5,848 nt of DNA from Spirochaetota bacterium (GTDB taxonomy: Bacteria > Spirochaetota > Leptospiria > Turneriellales > Turneriellaceae). A program made the translations under genes and the position numbers. The stretch is taken from positions 1 through 5,848 of the forward strand of contig JAKQXK010000318.1 of NCBI GenBank assembly GCA_029561505.1. Direction: 5' to 3'. Shown here one piece after another: positions 1-5,848 of the stretch. Under the pieces are notes generated by a model. That model had not been told where the DNA came from. It worked only from the letters and a program-made list of their open reading frames with translations, and ran no database searches. Every line of letters starts with the position of its first letter. Within the stretch, counting starts at the first letter, position 1.

Positions 1-284
1 TTATCAAACGCGGCATCGCGTTAAAATCGGTTGATTATCAGAAGCTCGAATCTGCTTTTGGCGGCACGGTAAGGCAAAAGGCCAAGTTCATCAATGGCAT
101 CGCGCAAGAGCATGCGAAGAAGATCAACCAGCTGATTCGCGATTCAAAGCTTAAAGTGCGCTCGCAGGTTATCGACGAAAAGGTGCGTGTCACCGCGAAG
201 TCAAAAGACGACCTGCAAGATGTGATGCAGCTTTTGAACGGCGCCGATTTGCCAATCCCATTGCAATATAATAATTACCGATAG
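1..284 (+). CDS. yajQ: YajQ family (UPF0234) nucleotide-binding protein, C-terminal part
   Basis: Partial gene entering from the left edge. The first complete codon is at base 3, and 93 codons are visible before a TAG at 282-284. The translation begins IKRGIALKSVDYQKLESAFG and ends ADLPIPLQYNNYR. It contains the family's conserved stretches: GGTVRQKAKFINGI, then AKKINQLIRDSKLKVRSQV, then VRVTAKSKDDLQDVMQLL. Family members are about 160 residues long, so roughly the last 55-60% is present, covering most of the C-terminal ferredoxin-like half. YajQ proteins are small cytoplasmic proteins that bind nucleotides or nucleic acids, and one Xanthomonas member has been described as a cyclic-di-GMP effector. 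The physiological role in most bacteria is unknown. argJ follows 46 bp downstream on the same strand, so read-through is possible, but a large palindrome lies between them. Family assignment is firm; function is not. Confidence 0.93.
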   Translation, partial: IKRGIALKSVDYQKLESAFGGTVRQKAKFINGIAQEHAKKINQLIRDSKLKVRSQVIDEKVRVTAKSKDDLQDVMQLLNGADLPIPLQYNNYR

Positions 285-293
285 TCGGTGTGT

Positions 294-337
294 CTGTCAT
301 AATAGCTACGGGCTTAAGCCCGTAGCTATTATGACAG
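294..337. repeat. Perfect 44-bp palindrome over the argJ start codon
   Basis: Every base from 294 to 315 pairs with its partner from 337 back to 316. This gives two 22-base arms with no spacer and a centre at CTTAAG (313-318). The inner core reads GCTACGGGC / GCCCGTAGC around TTAA. As RNA it would form a very stable hairpin of about 20 bp with a 4-base loop. The bases after it (338 onward, TAAATAACTCC) are not a T-run, so it is not a canonical Rho-independent terminator for yajQ. The ACGGGCTT-AAGCCCGT core resembles REP-type extragenic palindromes seen in many environmental bacteria, from memory and not checked. The right arm includes the first possible argJ ATG at 331-333. Confidence 0.9.
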
Positions 338-1515
338 TAAATAACTCCATTTCTGAAAGCTTTAAGTCAAAACCTCTGGCGGCAGTGCCCCGTGGTTATA
401 AGACTTTTATCACCAACGCAGGCATCAAAGATTCGAGCCTTGATCTCGGCGTTGTTGTGTCAGAAGTGCCGGCGAGCGCTGCCGCGGTCTTCACGCGTAA
501 CCAAATCAAGGGTAACCCTGTGCAGGTGGGCATCAAACACATCAAAGCCGGCAAAGTCAGCGCAGTTGTTGTGAACTCTAAAAACTCGAACGTTGCGACA
601 GGCAAACAAGGTTATGACGATTGCGTGAAGATCTGCAAGTCGGTCGCTGATCAGCTGGGCGTACCGGTGGCGCAGGTATTTCCCTCGTCGACCGGTGTTA
701 TCGGCCGCAGATTGCCGGCACAAAAGGTGATCGAAGCGCTGGGCAATCTGAAAGACAACCTCAGCGAAAATGCAAATTTCGAAGGTTTTGCAAAAGCGAT
801 CATGACGACAGATACGTTTCCGAAATTTGTTGCGCGTAAGGTCGGCAAGGCGACTATCGTCGGTGTAGCAAAAGGTTCGGGCATGATAGAGCCGAATATG
901 GCGACGATGCTGTCATATATCTTTACCGATGCCGCGCTGACCGCCGCCGAGCTGAAAAAGCTGTTAAAGGCGACGATAGAGCCAACCTACAATTCAATGT
1001 CTGTTGATACCGATACATCCACCTCTGACACCCTGCTCGCGATGGCGAACGGGCTTGCGGGCAAAGTGAGCGCCAGCGCATTTCAGAAAGCCTTCTATGA
1101 AATCGCGCTTGAGCTGACGCGCATGCTGGCGCGCGATGGTGAAGGTGCGACAAAATTATTCACGGTTACCGTGAAAGATTGCCTGAATGAAAAACAGGCG
1201 AAGGCAATCGGTAAGAGCATCATCAATTCGCCGCTCGTGAAGACCGCGATCTATAAAGGTGACCCGAACTGGGGGCGTATCTTTATGGCGATCGGCAAAA
1301 CGCCTGGTGTAAAAGTTTCACCCGAAAAAATTCGCATTCGCTGGGGTGGCAAGGCGTATACAAACGACAGTCTCGCCGATCTCTCTAAGTACCTGCAAGA
1401 AAATGAAGAGCTGAAGCTCGAGATTTCGATGGGCACGGGTAAGAAGGCGTGGACTGTTTTCGGCTGCGACTATACTGAAGAATACGTGAAGATCAACGCG
1501 TATTATACAACCTGA
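331..1515 (+). CDS. argJ: Glutamate N-acetyltransferase (ornithine acetyltransferase) ArgJ
   Basis: Cytoplasmic enzyme of arginine biosynthesis. It moves the acetyl group from N-acetylornithine to glutamate (EC 2.3.1.35). Some members also use acetyl-CoA (EC 2.3.1.1), which cannot be decided from sequence alone. The 394-residue protein has the full ArgJ fold. The PRGYKTF start of the domain is at 20-26 and the S-S-T-G-V-I-G oxyanion/active-site loop is at 119-125. The TTDT substrate loop is at 159-162 and GMIEPNMATML at 184-194. In this family the precursor cuts itself before the threonine of ATML, here Ala191/Thr192, and Thr192 becomes the nucleophile. DPNWGRI is at 311-317 and the typical C-terminal INAYYTT closes the protein. 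All key residues are present, so it should be active. The start is uncertain. The ATG at 331 lies inside the palindrome and has no Shine-Dalgarno sequence. The next in-frame candidate, GTG at 385, would begin just before PRGYKTF and give 376 residues, within the family range. No other arginine gene is visible nearby. Confidence 0.95.
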   Translation: MTVNNSISESFKSKPLAAVPRGYKTFITNAGIKDSSLDLGVVVSEVPASAAAVFTRNQIKGNPVQVGIKHIKAGKVSAVVVNSKNSNVATGKQGYDDCVKICKSVADQLGVPVAQVFPSSTGVIGRRLPAQKVIEALGNLKDNLSENANFEGFAKAIMTTDTFPKFVARKVGKATIVGVAKGSGMIEPNMATMLSYIFTDAALTAAELKKLLKATIEPTYNSMSVDTDTSTSDTLLAMANGLAGKVSASAFQKAFYEIALELTRMLARDGEGATKLFTVTVKDCLNEKQAKAIGKSIINSPLVKTAIYKGDPNWGRIFMAIGKTPGVKVSPEKIRIRWGGKAYTNDSLADLSKYLQENEELKLEISMGTGKKAWTVFGCDYTEEYVKINAYYTT

Positions 1516-1530
1516 ACTGCCGTCTGCCAG

Positions 1531-1572
1531 AGAATGTCCCAAAAATCGCATTCTGCGCCTGTTCGGCGCGGG
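1531..1572. terminator. Possible weak terminator hairpins between convergent argJ and csoR-like gene
   Basis: The 81-bp gap between the two convergent stops holds two short inverted repeats. AGAATG (1531-1536) pairs with CATTCT (1549-1554), and GCGCC (1555-1559) pairs with GGCGC (1565-1569) around a 5-base loop. The second stem extends slightly with wobble pairs to 1553/1571. No strong T-run directly follows either stem on either strand. On the minus strand a run of five T (1545-1541) lies about nine bases past the GC-rich stem. The position suits termination of both genes, but the structure is not canonical. Confidence 0.25.
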
Positions 1573-1596
1573 TTACGACTTTCTAGCCGCTCTCTG

Positions 1597-1851
1597 CTAT
1601 AGCGAAAAAGACGAGTGCACGACCTTGCGCATTTCGCCATGAAGGTCTTTCACTGCCAGCTTCTGTTCTACGCATTGGTCGAGATGCGTTTCTACATAGG
1701 CCTGCGCAAATTTCTTGATCGCGTTCGAGGCGGCTTTCGCGAGTTCAATTGTTTTTACGCAATCGGCTTCTCCCGATGTGACAATGCGCTTCAGCGCTTC
1801 GAGCTGCCCCTGTATTCGGTTAATTCTGTGTACTAGTACGTCGCCTGGCAT
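1597..1851 (-). CDS. CsoR/RcnR/FrmR-family metal-sensing transcriptional repressor
   Basis: An 84-residue, all-helical DNA-binding repressor of the DUF156 family. These proteins form tetramers that leave DNA when metal, or another small inducer, is bound. Helix 1 carries the family signature RINRIQGQLEALKRI (9-23). The metal-site residues are Cys31 (GEADC), His56 and Cys60 (THLDQC). The Cys-His-Cys set with its 25- and 4-residue spacing matches Cu(I)-sensing CsoR. The same sites are Cys-His-His plus an N-terminal His in RcnR, and Cys and Cys without the His in CstR. Cu(I) sensing is therefore the best inference; sulfide or aldehyde sensing is less likely. An in-frame TAA two codons upstream (1857-1855) fixes the ATG at 1851 as the start. 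Its AAGG is only one base from the ATG, so ribosome binding looks weak. The gene diverges from the FGE-like gene. No copA, copZ or other copper gene is in the window. Confidence 0.88.
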   Translation of the reverse strand: MPGDVLVHRINRIQGQLEALKRIVTSGEADCVKTIELAKAASNAIKKFAQAYVETHLDQCVEQKLAVKDLHGEMRKVVHSSFSL

Positions 1852-1994
1852 GCCTTAAACTAACAAAATCACGGGAAAGAGTCCAAATTTATGGGCTATT
1901 TTACCCAATATTCCACTATAGACGCGCGCTGCTATTGCCCAAATACGCAGTGAATGGGCCTCAAAGCGCCGGCCAAACAGACCGATAATGAACT
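1852..1994. promoter_or_regulatory. Divergent intergenic region with repeated TGGGC/GCCCA half-sites
   Basis: This 143-bp spacer must hold the promoters of both the minus-strand CsoR-like gene and the plus-strand FGE-like gene. It is AT-rich between about 1880 and 1920. Four related half-sites are visible: TGGGC at 1892-1896, ACCCA at 1903-1907, GCCCA at 1937-1941 and TGGGC at 1955-1959. The first pair and the second pair each form an inverted repeat. The motif GCTATT-N-CCCAA occurs twice as an imperfect direct repeat (1895-1908 and 1931-1942). CsoR-family proteins often repress their own gene, so these are candidate operators, but no G-tract site of the classical CsoR/RcnR kind is seen. For the minus strand, TTGGAC (1889-1884) could be a -35 element, but the -10 at the right spacing is poor. 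For the plus strand, TATAGA (1917-1922) is a possible -10 without a convincing -35. Confidence 0.4.
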
Positions 1995-3059
1995 GTGCTG
2001 AAGAGTCTGCTCTGCTTGTTTGCCGCTACCGCCATCTGGTCAAAAGACCTGCGTGTCGTCGCCCGGGTTGAGCGCATTGACCCGGTGACCGGCCTGGCAG
2101 AGATCTCGAGTTCAGAGAATATACCCGCATCGGCGGTATACAGCGTGCTCAGCGATTCTGGCGAAGTTATAGGGCAGGCGATAGACCTCGCCCCCCGCGG
2201 TGGACAGACGTATACTTTTCGGTTCGACGGACGGCGTCGCGCACTCAGCGCGGGTCGGCGTATCGTCATTTTGCAGTCGACCGCAGCGTTCAGCGCGCTG
2301 GCCGACCGACCGCGTTCGAATCGTGAACCGGCAGCGCGCCCGGTGCTGCGCGACGATGCTCCGATGCAATTGATACCCGATGGGCTGGTGGTTATGGGTA
2401 ATCAGCAGGCGGGCGGACTACCTTCTGTGCCCGCGCGCGCGAACGGCCGGCCCGCGAACCGGCTTGACATACCTGCATTCTACATCGACCGGCATGAAGT
2501 GACGGTCGGGCAATTCGTGAAATACCTCGAAGAGACACGCGGCAGCGTGCCGTCTGCTTTAGGCGCTCTGAGCGTGAACCAGCCAGTAACCCGTGTCACC
2601 TACCGCGACGCTGAGAGTTATTGTGCCTGGGCGGGCAAACGTTTGCCAACTGAATTCGAATGGGAAAGGGCCGCAAGGGGTGAGCAGATAATCAGCTCAC
2701 AGGCCGAGACGTATGTTGAATCATCTGCTTTTCCCGTGGGGGATATCTCGCCGCAAGAGGTCTGCGTAACACGCGAAAAAGCTGCTGCACCACTAGATAT
2801 CGACAAATTGCTCGACAGAAACCCTTTCGGACTCACCGGCATGTGCGGCAACGCCGCCGAGTGGACAAGCAGCTGGCTTCTGCCCTATCGCGGTAACACA
2901 GGGCGCGACATTCGTTTTGGCCGAAAGTACAAGGTCATTCGCGGCGGTTCATATGAGCTACCGCTTGAGTTTGCCAAGAGCCACGCGCGCCTCGCGGGCG
3001 GAATACCTTCTCTCGCGCGCGACCGCCGCGCCGGGTTTCGCTGTGCTCGCAGCGAATAA
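1995..3059 (+). CDS. Exported FGE-sulfatase (SUMF1-like) fold protein, non-catalytic type
   Basis: A 354-residue protein from a GTG start. An in-frame TGA two codons upstream (1989-1991) excludes an earlier start, and there is no clear Shine-Dalgarno. Residues 1-16 (MLKSLLCLFAATAIWS) look like a short signal peptide, so export to the periplasm or cell surface is likely. Residues 17-95 are rich in alternating hydrophobic residues (VVARVERIDPVTGLAEI) and look like a small beta domain I do not recognise. Residues 100-125 form an Arg/Ala/Pro-rich linker. From about 126 the FGE-sulfatase domain follows: IPDGLVVMG (127-135), FYIDRHEVTVGQF (162-174), PVTRVTYRDAESYCAWAGKRLPTEFEWERAARG (197-229), NPFGLTGMCGNAAEW (276-290), VIRGGSY (314-320) and RAGFRCAR (345-352). 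True formylglycine-generating enzymes have two redox cysteines soon after the RGGS motif. Here that stretch (ELPLEFAKSHARLAGG) has none, so sulfatase activation is not expected. Many bacterial members of this fold are non-catalytic, with binding or unknown roles. Confidence 0.87.
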   Translation: MLKSLLCLFAATAIWSKDLRVVARVERIDPVTGLAEISSSENIPASAVYSVLSDSGEVIGQAIDLAPRGGQTYTFRFDGRRRALSAGRRIVILQSTAAFSALADRPRSNREPAARPVLRDDAPMQLIPDGLVVMGNQQAGGLPSVPARANGRPANRLDIPAFYIDRHEVTVGQFVKYLEETRGSVPSALGALSVNQPVTRVTYRDAESYCAWAGKRLPTEFEWERAARGEQIISSQAETYVESSAFPVGDISPQEVCVTREKAAAPLDIDKLLDRNPFGLTGMCGNAAEWTSSWLLPYRGNTGRDIRFGRKYKVIRGGSYELPLEFAKSHARLAGGIPSLARDRRAGFRCARSE

Positions 3060-3072
3060 ACTCATACGTATA

Positions 3073-4431
3073 TTAGCTTAGCAGCGGCTGTTTTACAAGC
3101 GTCGAGAGTTTCTTTTTTGTCCCAGCAGAAATTTTAGGGCCCAGGCTCGTGATGCCAGGTGAAGCGCCACGCCAAACACCGCGTAGTGCCGCGAGAAACG
3201 TGGTCGGCGTAACTTTGTCCAGTTGCACCAGATAATCGCGCCAGTCTTTCACGATGCCGTTGTAGAGGTGTGTGCGTGCGTTGAAGCTTGCCCTGCGGTA
3301 AGCGCTTTCCATCGCCAGTTCGACGCTGCCCCTTAAGCCAGACTTGCTTTCTTCGAGCTCGCCAGCGTCGATACCGCTTGTGAGTTCATTAACTTCGTGC
3401 AGCGCTGTTTCAACGGCATTTGTGTATTTGTCGGGAGACGTCGCACAGAATATTCCCCAAACACCTTCATGCAAGAACTGTGAATGGAAAGTACTGACTG
3501 AATAACAGAGTCCCTTCTTTTCGCGCAGCTCGACAAACAGACGGGAAGACATCGTGCCGCCGAGGTAATGTGTCAGCACCTGCAGATCTGCCGGTTGGTC
3601 GAGCCGCATTTTTTCACCGGGCAAAGACAGAACAAAGTTGATCTGCTCGAGGTCTTTCGCCTGGTGCTTCATCAGGCGCTGCTTCGGCTTGCGTTCTGTC
3701 TGAAACTCTGCGTCGCGAAATTCTTCACTGTGATAGCCAGGTTTACCCTGCAATGCATGGTCATGTCGGTCGAAATTGCGCACAATCTCTGCTATCAATG
3801 CGCGCTTCTCGCTCTTGTTAGAGTAGAGTGCCCCCGCCAGTGATAGCACTGTGCCCTCGGGGCCGTAGTGCGAACGGTAATATTCATAGAGGTCGTCGCG
3901 GGTTGTGCGTGATATGCCGCGCGCGTTGCCGGCGATTGGCCGCCCGAGAGAATTGTCACCGATCTGGCTTTCGTAGAACAAGTCAAAGAGGTAGTCGTCG
4001 GGCTGGTCTTCACCCATTTTTAGCTCTTCAACAATCACCTTCTTCTCTGCGGCAAACTCTTCTTTGCTGAAGGTCGAATCAAAAAACATGTCGGCGAGCA
4101 CGTCGAGTGCCACTGGAATATGGCGGCTGCTCAGACTGATATAATAATCGGTGATTTCTTTGCTCGTCGAGGCATTCATGTGCCCACCGAGCCGGTCTAC
4201 CGCCCGCGAAATTTCCGTGTAGTGCCGCTTGCGGGTACCCTTGAAGAGCATATGCTCAACGAAGTGTGAATAACCCGATTCGCTCTTGCGTTCAAAACGG
4301 GAACCCACGGGCAGCCATAAACCTATGGTTGCGCTCGTGCGATGGGGAATATTCTCAAGCAGAACCACCAACCCGTTTTGCAGGTCTATCTTTTCGACCT
4401 GAAAAGCGGGTTGAGCGGTTTTCCAAATCAT
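3073..4431 (-). CDS. M16 family zinc peptidase (processing-peptidase-like, M16B)
   Basis: A 452-residue single-chain M16 metallopeptidase, about the length of bacterial MlpA/PqqL-like and mitochondrial processing-peptidase beta-type subunits. The inverted zinc motif HFVEH is at 56-60: His56 and His60 bind zinc and Glu59 is the catalytic base. The third ligand is Glu136 in VIVEELKM, with the supporting Glu129 seven residues before it, as in pitrilysin. LGGHMNASTSKEITDYY (81-97) is the typical strand after the motif. The C-terminal half has LGGTMSSRLFVELREKKGLCYSV (290-312), whose Arg303 and Tyr310 match the substrate-binding Arg/Tyr pair. All active-site residues are present, so activity is expected, probably on peptides or unfolded polypeptides; the natural substrate is unknown. 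No signal peptide is visible, so it is probably cytoplasmic. The ATG has AGGCGA (4440-4435) four bases upstream. It starts 34 bp after pnp on the same strand, so co-transcription is likely. Bacillus subtilis also has an M16 gene close behind pnp. Confidence 0.93.
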   Translation of the reverse strand: MIWKTAQPAFQVEKIDLQNGLVVLLENIPHRTSATIGLWLPVGSRFERKSESGYSHFVEHMLFKGTRKRHYTEISRAVDRLGGHMNASTSKEITDYYISLSSRHIPVALDVLADMFFDSTFSKEEFAAEKKVIVEELKMGEDQPDDYLFDLFYESQIGDNSLGRPIAGNARGISRTTRDDLYEYYRSHYGPEGTVLSLAGALYSNKSEKRALIAEIVRNFDRHDHALQGKPGYHSEEFRDAEFQTERKPKQRLMKHQAKDLEQINFVLSLPGEKMRLDQPADLQVLTHYLGGTMSSRLFVELREKKGLCYSVSTFHSQFLHEGVWGIFCATSPDKYTNAVETALHEVNELTSGIDAGELEESKSGLRGSVELAMESAYRRASFNARTHLYNGIVKDWRDYLVQLDKVTPTTFLAALRGVWRGASPGITSLGPKISAGTKKKLSTLVKQPLLS

Positions 4432-4465
4432 GGTTCGCCTAGCTTACCACAGGTCGGTCGCCGGC

Positions 4466-5848
4466 CTATTGCTCTGCGTCACGAATCGAAAGCGAAATCT
4501 TGCCCTGGCGGTCGATAGCCAGAACCTTTACTTTCACTTTCTGGCCTTCTTGCAGAACATCGCCGACGTTCGCAATACGCTCTGCCGCTACCTTGCTGAT
4601 GTGGCAGAGGCCGTCGCGGCCTGGCATAATTTCGATGAATGCTCCGAATTCCATGATTTTGCGCACGGTGCCTTCATAGACCTTACCGATTTCAGCCTCT
4701 GCGAACTGGCCTTCGATCATCGCGCGCGCTTTGCGTGCTGATTCTCCGTCATTCGAAGCGATCTGTACCAGACCATTGTCGTCGACGTTAATTTCGGCCC
4801 CGGTTTTTTCGATAATCGAGCGGATGTTCTTACCACCGGGCCCGATGAGTTCGCCGATACGATCGCGGTCGATTGTCAGCGTTGAAATTCGAGGTGCATT
4901 GTCTTTGAGTTCGGTACGTGGTTTTGCCAGCGCTTCACCCATAATTTTGAGAATGTGTTCGCGACCGGCTTTTGCCTGGTGTATTGCCTTTTCCATGATT
5001 TCATAGCTGATGCCCTGAACCTTGGTGTCGAGCTGAAAGCCGGTAATACCTTTCGTGGTGCCCGCAATTTTGAAATCCATATCACCAAAATGGTCTTCGA
5101 GACCTGCGATATCAGAAAGCACAGCGAATTTGTCATCTGAGGTAATAAGGCCCATCGCGATGCCCGCTACCGGAGCCTTGATCGGCACACCGCCATCCAT
5201 GAGTGCGAGTGAACCCGAGCAGACCGTTGCCATCGAAGACGAACCATTTGATTCGAGAATTTCTGATACAAGGCGCATCACATAAGGGAAACGGCTCGCG
5301 TCAGGCACGACGGCGGCAAGAGAGTTTTCTGCAAGTTTACCGTGACCGATTTCGCGTCGGCCTGGACCCATGAAGCGCTTCACTTCGCCCACGCTGAACG
5401 GGGGAAAGTTATAGTGCAGGTAAAAGCGGCTCGAAGATTCGCCTTCGACGTCGTCGGTATCTTGCGCGTTGCTTTCGGTGCCGAGAGTCAATACACCGAG
5501 TGATTGTGTTTCACCGCGCGTGAAAAGCGCCGACCCGTGCGTGCCTGGCAGCACGCCAACACCGATGCTGATCGCACGAATCTCGTCGAGCTTTCGGCCG
5601 TCGGCGCGCACGCCGTCGTGAAAGATCTGGTCACGTACGACATCCACCTCGAGGTCAGCAATGAGAGACTTGATGAGCTTTTCGCGTTTCTCGGCTGCGT
5701 CTTTTTCAAGGCCGGCAAATTCAGGTTTGAATTTTTCAAGCACTGCTTTTTTGCACGCATCTATCGCCGATTGGCGCTCAAATTTGCCTTTAATCTCGTT
5801 CGCCTTTTTCATCTCTGCGAGGCCGAGATCGGCGATCTGCTTGCGCAG
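4466..5848 (-). CDS. pnp: Polyribonucleotide nucleotidyltransferase (PNPase), 5' end missing
   Basis: PNPase degrades RNA 3' to 5' using phosphate, releasing nucleoside diphosphates, and can add tails in reverse. It forms a trimer and often joins the RNA degradosome. The frame is open to the right edge, so 460 codons of about 700 are visible; the first RNase PH domain lies outside. Counting from the internal Met codon at 5812-5810, the helical linker spans about 1-60 and the second, catalytic RNase PH domain about 65-285. That domain holds FTRGETQ (97-103), GPGRREIGHG (149-158) and the phosphate-binding Ser192/Ser193 in NGSSSMATV. The metal-site Asp240 and Asp246 and Lys248 lie in GLEDHFGDMDFK and correspond to E. 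coli D486, D492 and K494. The KH domain with GPGGKNI is at about 308-365 and the S1 domain (GKVYEGTVRKIMEFGAFIEI onward) at about 376-444. The protein stops almost at the end of S1 (DAEQ), without the C-terminal tail found in E. coli. Key residues are intact. Confidence 0.97.
   Translation of the reverse strand: MRKQIADLGLAEMKKANEIKGKFERQSAIDACKKAVLEKFKPEFAGLEKDAAEKREKLIKSLIADLEVDVVRDQIFHDGVRADGRKLDEIRAISIGVGVLPGTHGSALFTRGETQSLGVLTLGTESNAQDTDDVEGESSSRFYLHYNFPPFSVGEVKRFMGPGRREIGHGKLAENSLAAVVPDASRFPYVMRLVSEILESNGSSSMATVCSGSLALMDGGVPIKAPVAGIAMGLITSDDKFAVLSDIAGLEDHFGDMDFKIAGTTKGITGFQLDTKVQGISYEIMEKAIHQAKAGREHILKIMGEALAKPRTELKDNAPRISTLTIDRDRIGELIGPGGKNIRSIIEKTGAEINVDDNGLVQIASNDGESARKARAMIEGQFAEAEIGKVYEGTVRKIMEFGAFIEIMPGRDGLCHISKVAAERIANVGDVLQEGQKVKVKVLAIDRQGKISLSIRDAEQ

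Noticed and set aside
1615..1836. 73-codon plus-strand frame opposite the CsoR-like gene
   Set aside because: The minus strand encodes a clear family signature with metal ligands, so the plus-strand frame is a shadow.
1995..2015. Lipoprotein signal with Cys7 of the FGE-like protein
   Set aside because: Only six residues precede the cysteine, too few for a lipoprotein signal; an ordinary short signal peptide ending near residue 16 fits better.
1988..2071. ATG at 1988 just before the GTG start of the FGE-like gene
   Set aside because: It is in a different frame and ends after 27 codons at a TGA; the peptide is unremarkable.
1961..2269. 102-codon minus-strand reading frame across the FGE-like gene start
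   Set aside because: The sequence is Arg/Ser-rich without any family resemblance and lies opposite the N-terminus of a well-supported gene.
3060..3090. Terminator between the convergent FGE-like and M16 genes
   Set aside because: The 13-bp gap holds only the 8-bp palindrome ATACGTAT (3064-3071), with no GC-rich stem plus T-run on either strand.
3568..4070. Two plus-strand frames of 80-91 codons inside the M16 gene
   Set aside because: Both lie opposite conserved M16 sequence and their translations look like random Cys/Arg-rich peptides.
4446..4470. GC-rich inverted repeat GGTCGG / CCGGCC between pnp and the M16 gene
   Set aside because: On the transcribed minus strand the stem has a C-A mismatch and no T-run follows, so it is not supported as a terminator or attenuator.
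4430..4741. 103-codon plus-strand reading frame opposite the end of pnp and the start of the M16 gene
   Set aside because: It is antisense to the conserved S1 and KH regions of PNPase and shows no recognisable family; it is a by-product of the real coding strand.
5810..5812. Internal ATG as the start of pnp
   Set aside because: The frame stays open to the right edge (codons L-R-K-Q-I-A-D-L-G-L-A-E before this Met), and the first RNase PH domain is missing, so the gene continues outside the window.

Overview
The window carries six protein-coding genes and is almost fully coding. GC content looks close to 50%, judged by eye. No tRNA, rRNA, CRISPR array, insertion sequence or phage gene was seen. 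The gene set is ordinary housekeeping content of a free-living Gram-negative-type bacterium. A Leptospirales-like spirochaete (for example near Turneriella or Leptonema) is my best guess, from the overall protein character and a secreted FGE-fold protein. No diagnostic marker for that lineage is present, so this is weak inference.

Left part, plus strand (1-1515): the 3' end of yajQ (UPF0234 nucleotide-binding protein), a 46-bp gap, then a complete argJ (glutamate N-acetyltransferase, arginine biosynthesis). The gap holds the most striking non-coding structure in the window. It is a perfect 44-bp palindrome at 294-337, and its right arm runs over the first ATG of argJ.

Middle part (1516-3059): a small CsoR/FrmR-family metal-sensing repressor on the minus strand is divergent from a plus-strand gene for a probably exported FGE-sulfatase-fold (SUMF1-like) protein. 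That protein lacks the catalytic cysteines of true formylglycine-generating enzymes. The 143-bp divergent spacer contains several TGGGC/GCCCA half-sites but no recognisable classical CsoR operator.

Right part, minus strand (3073-5848): pnp (PNPase, 5' end outside the window) is followed after 34 bp by an M16 zinc peptidase of the processing-peptidase type with an intact active site. The two probably form one transcript, an order also known from Bacillus. This transcript converges with the FGE-like gene across only 13 bp.

The genes do not form one pathway. argJ serves arginine synthesis, PNPase serves RNA decay, the M16 protein is a peptidase and the CsoR-like protein senses metal, probably Cu(I). 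I do not see a new multi-gene system here. The items most worth a second look are the palindrome over the argJ start, the cysteine-less secreted FGE-like protein with its uncharacterised N-terminal region, and the CsoR-like regulator without a copper-handling partner nearby.
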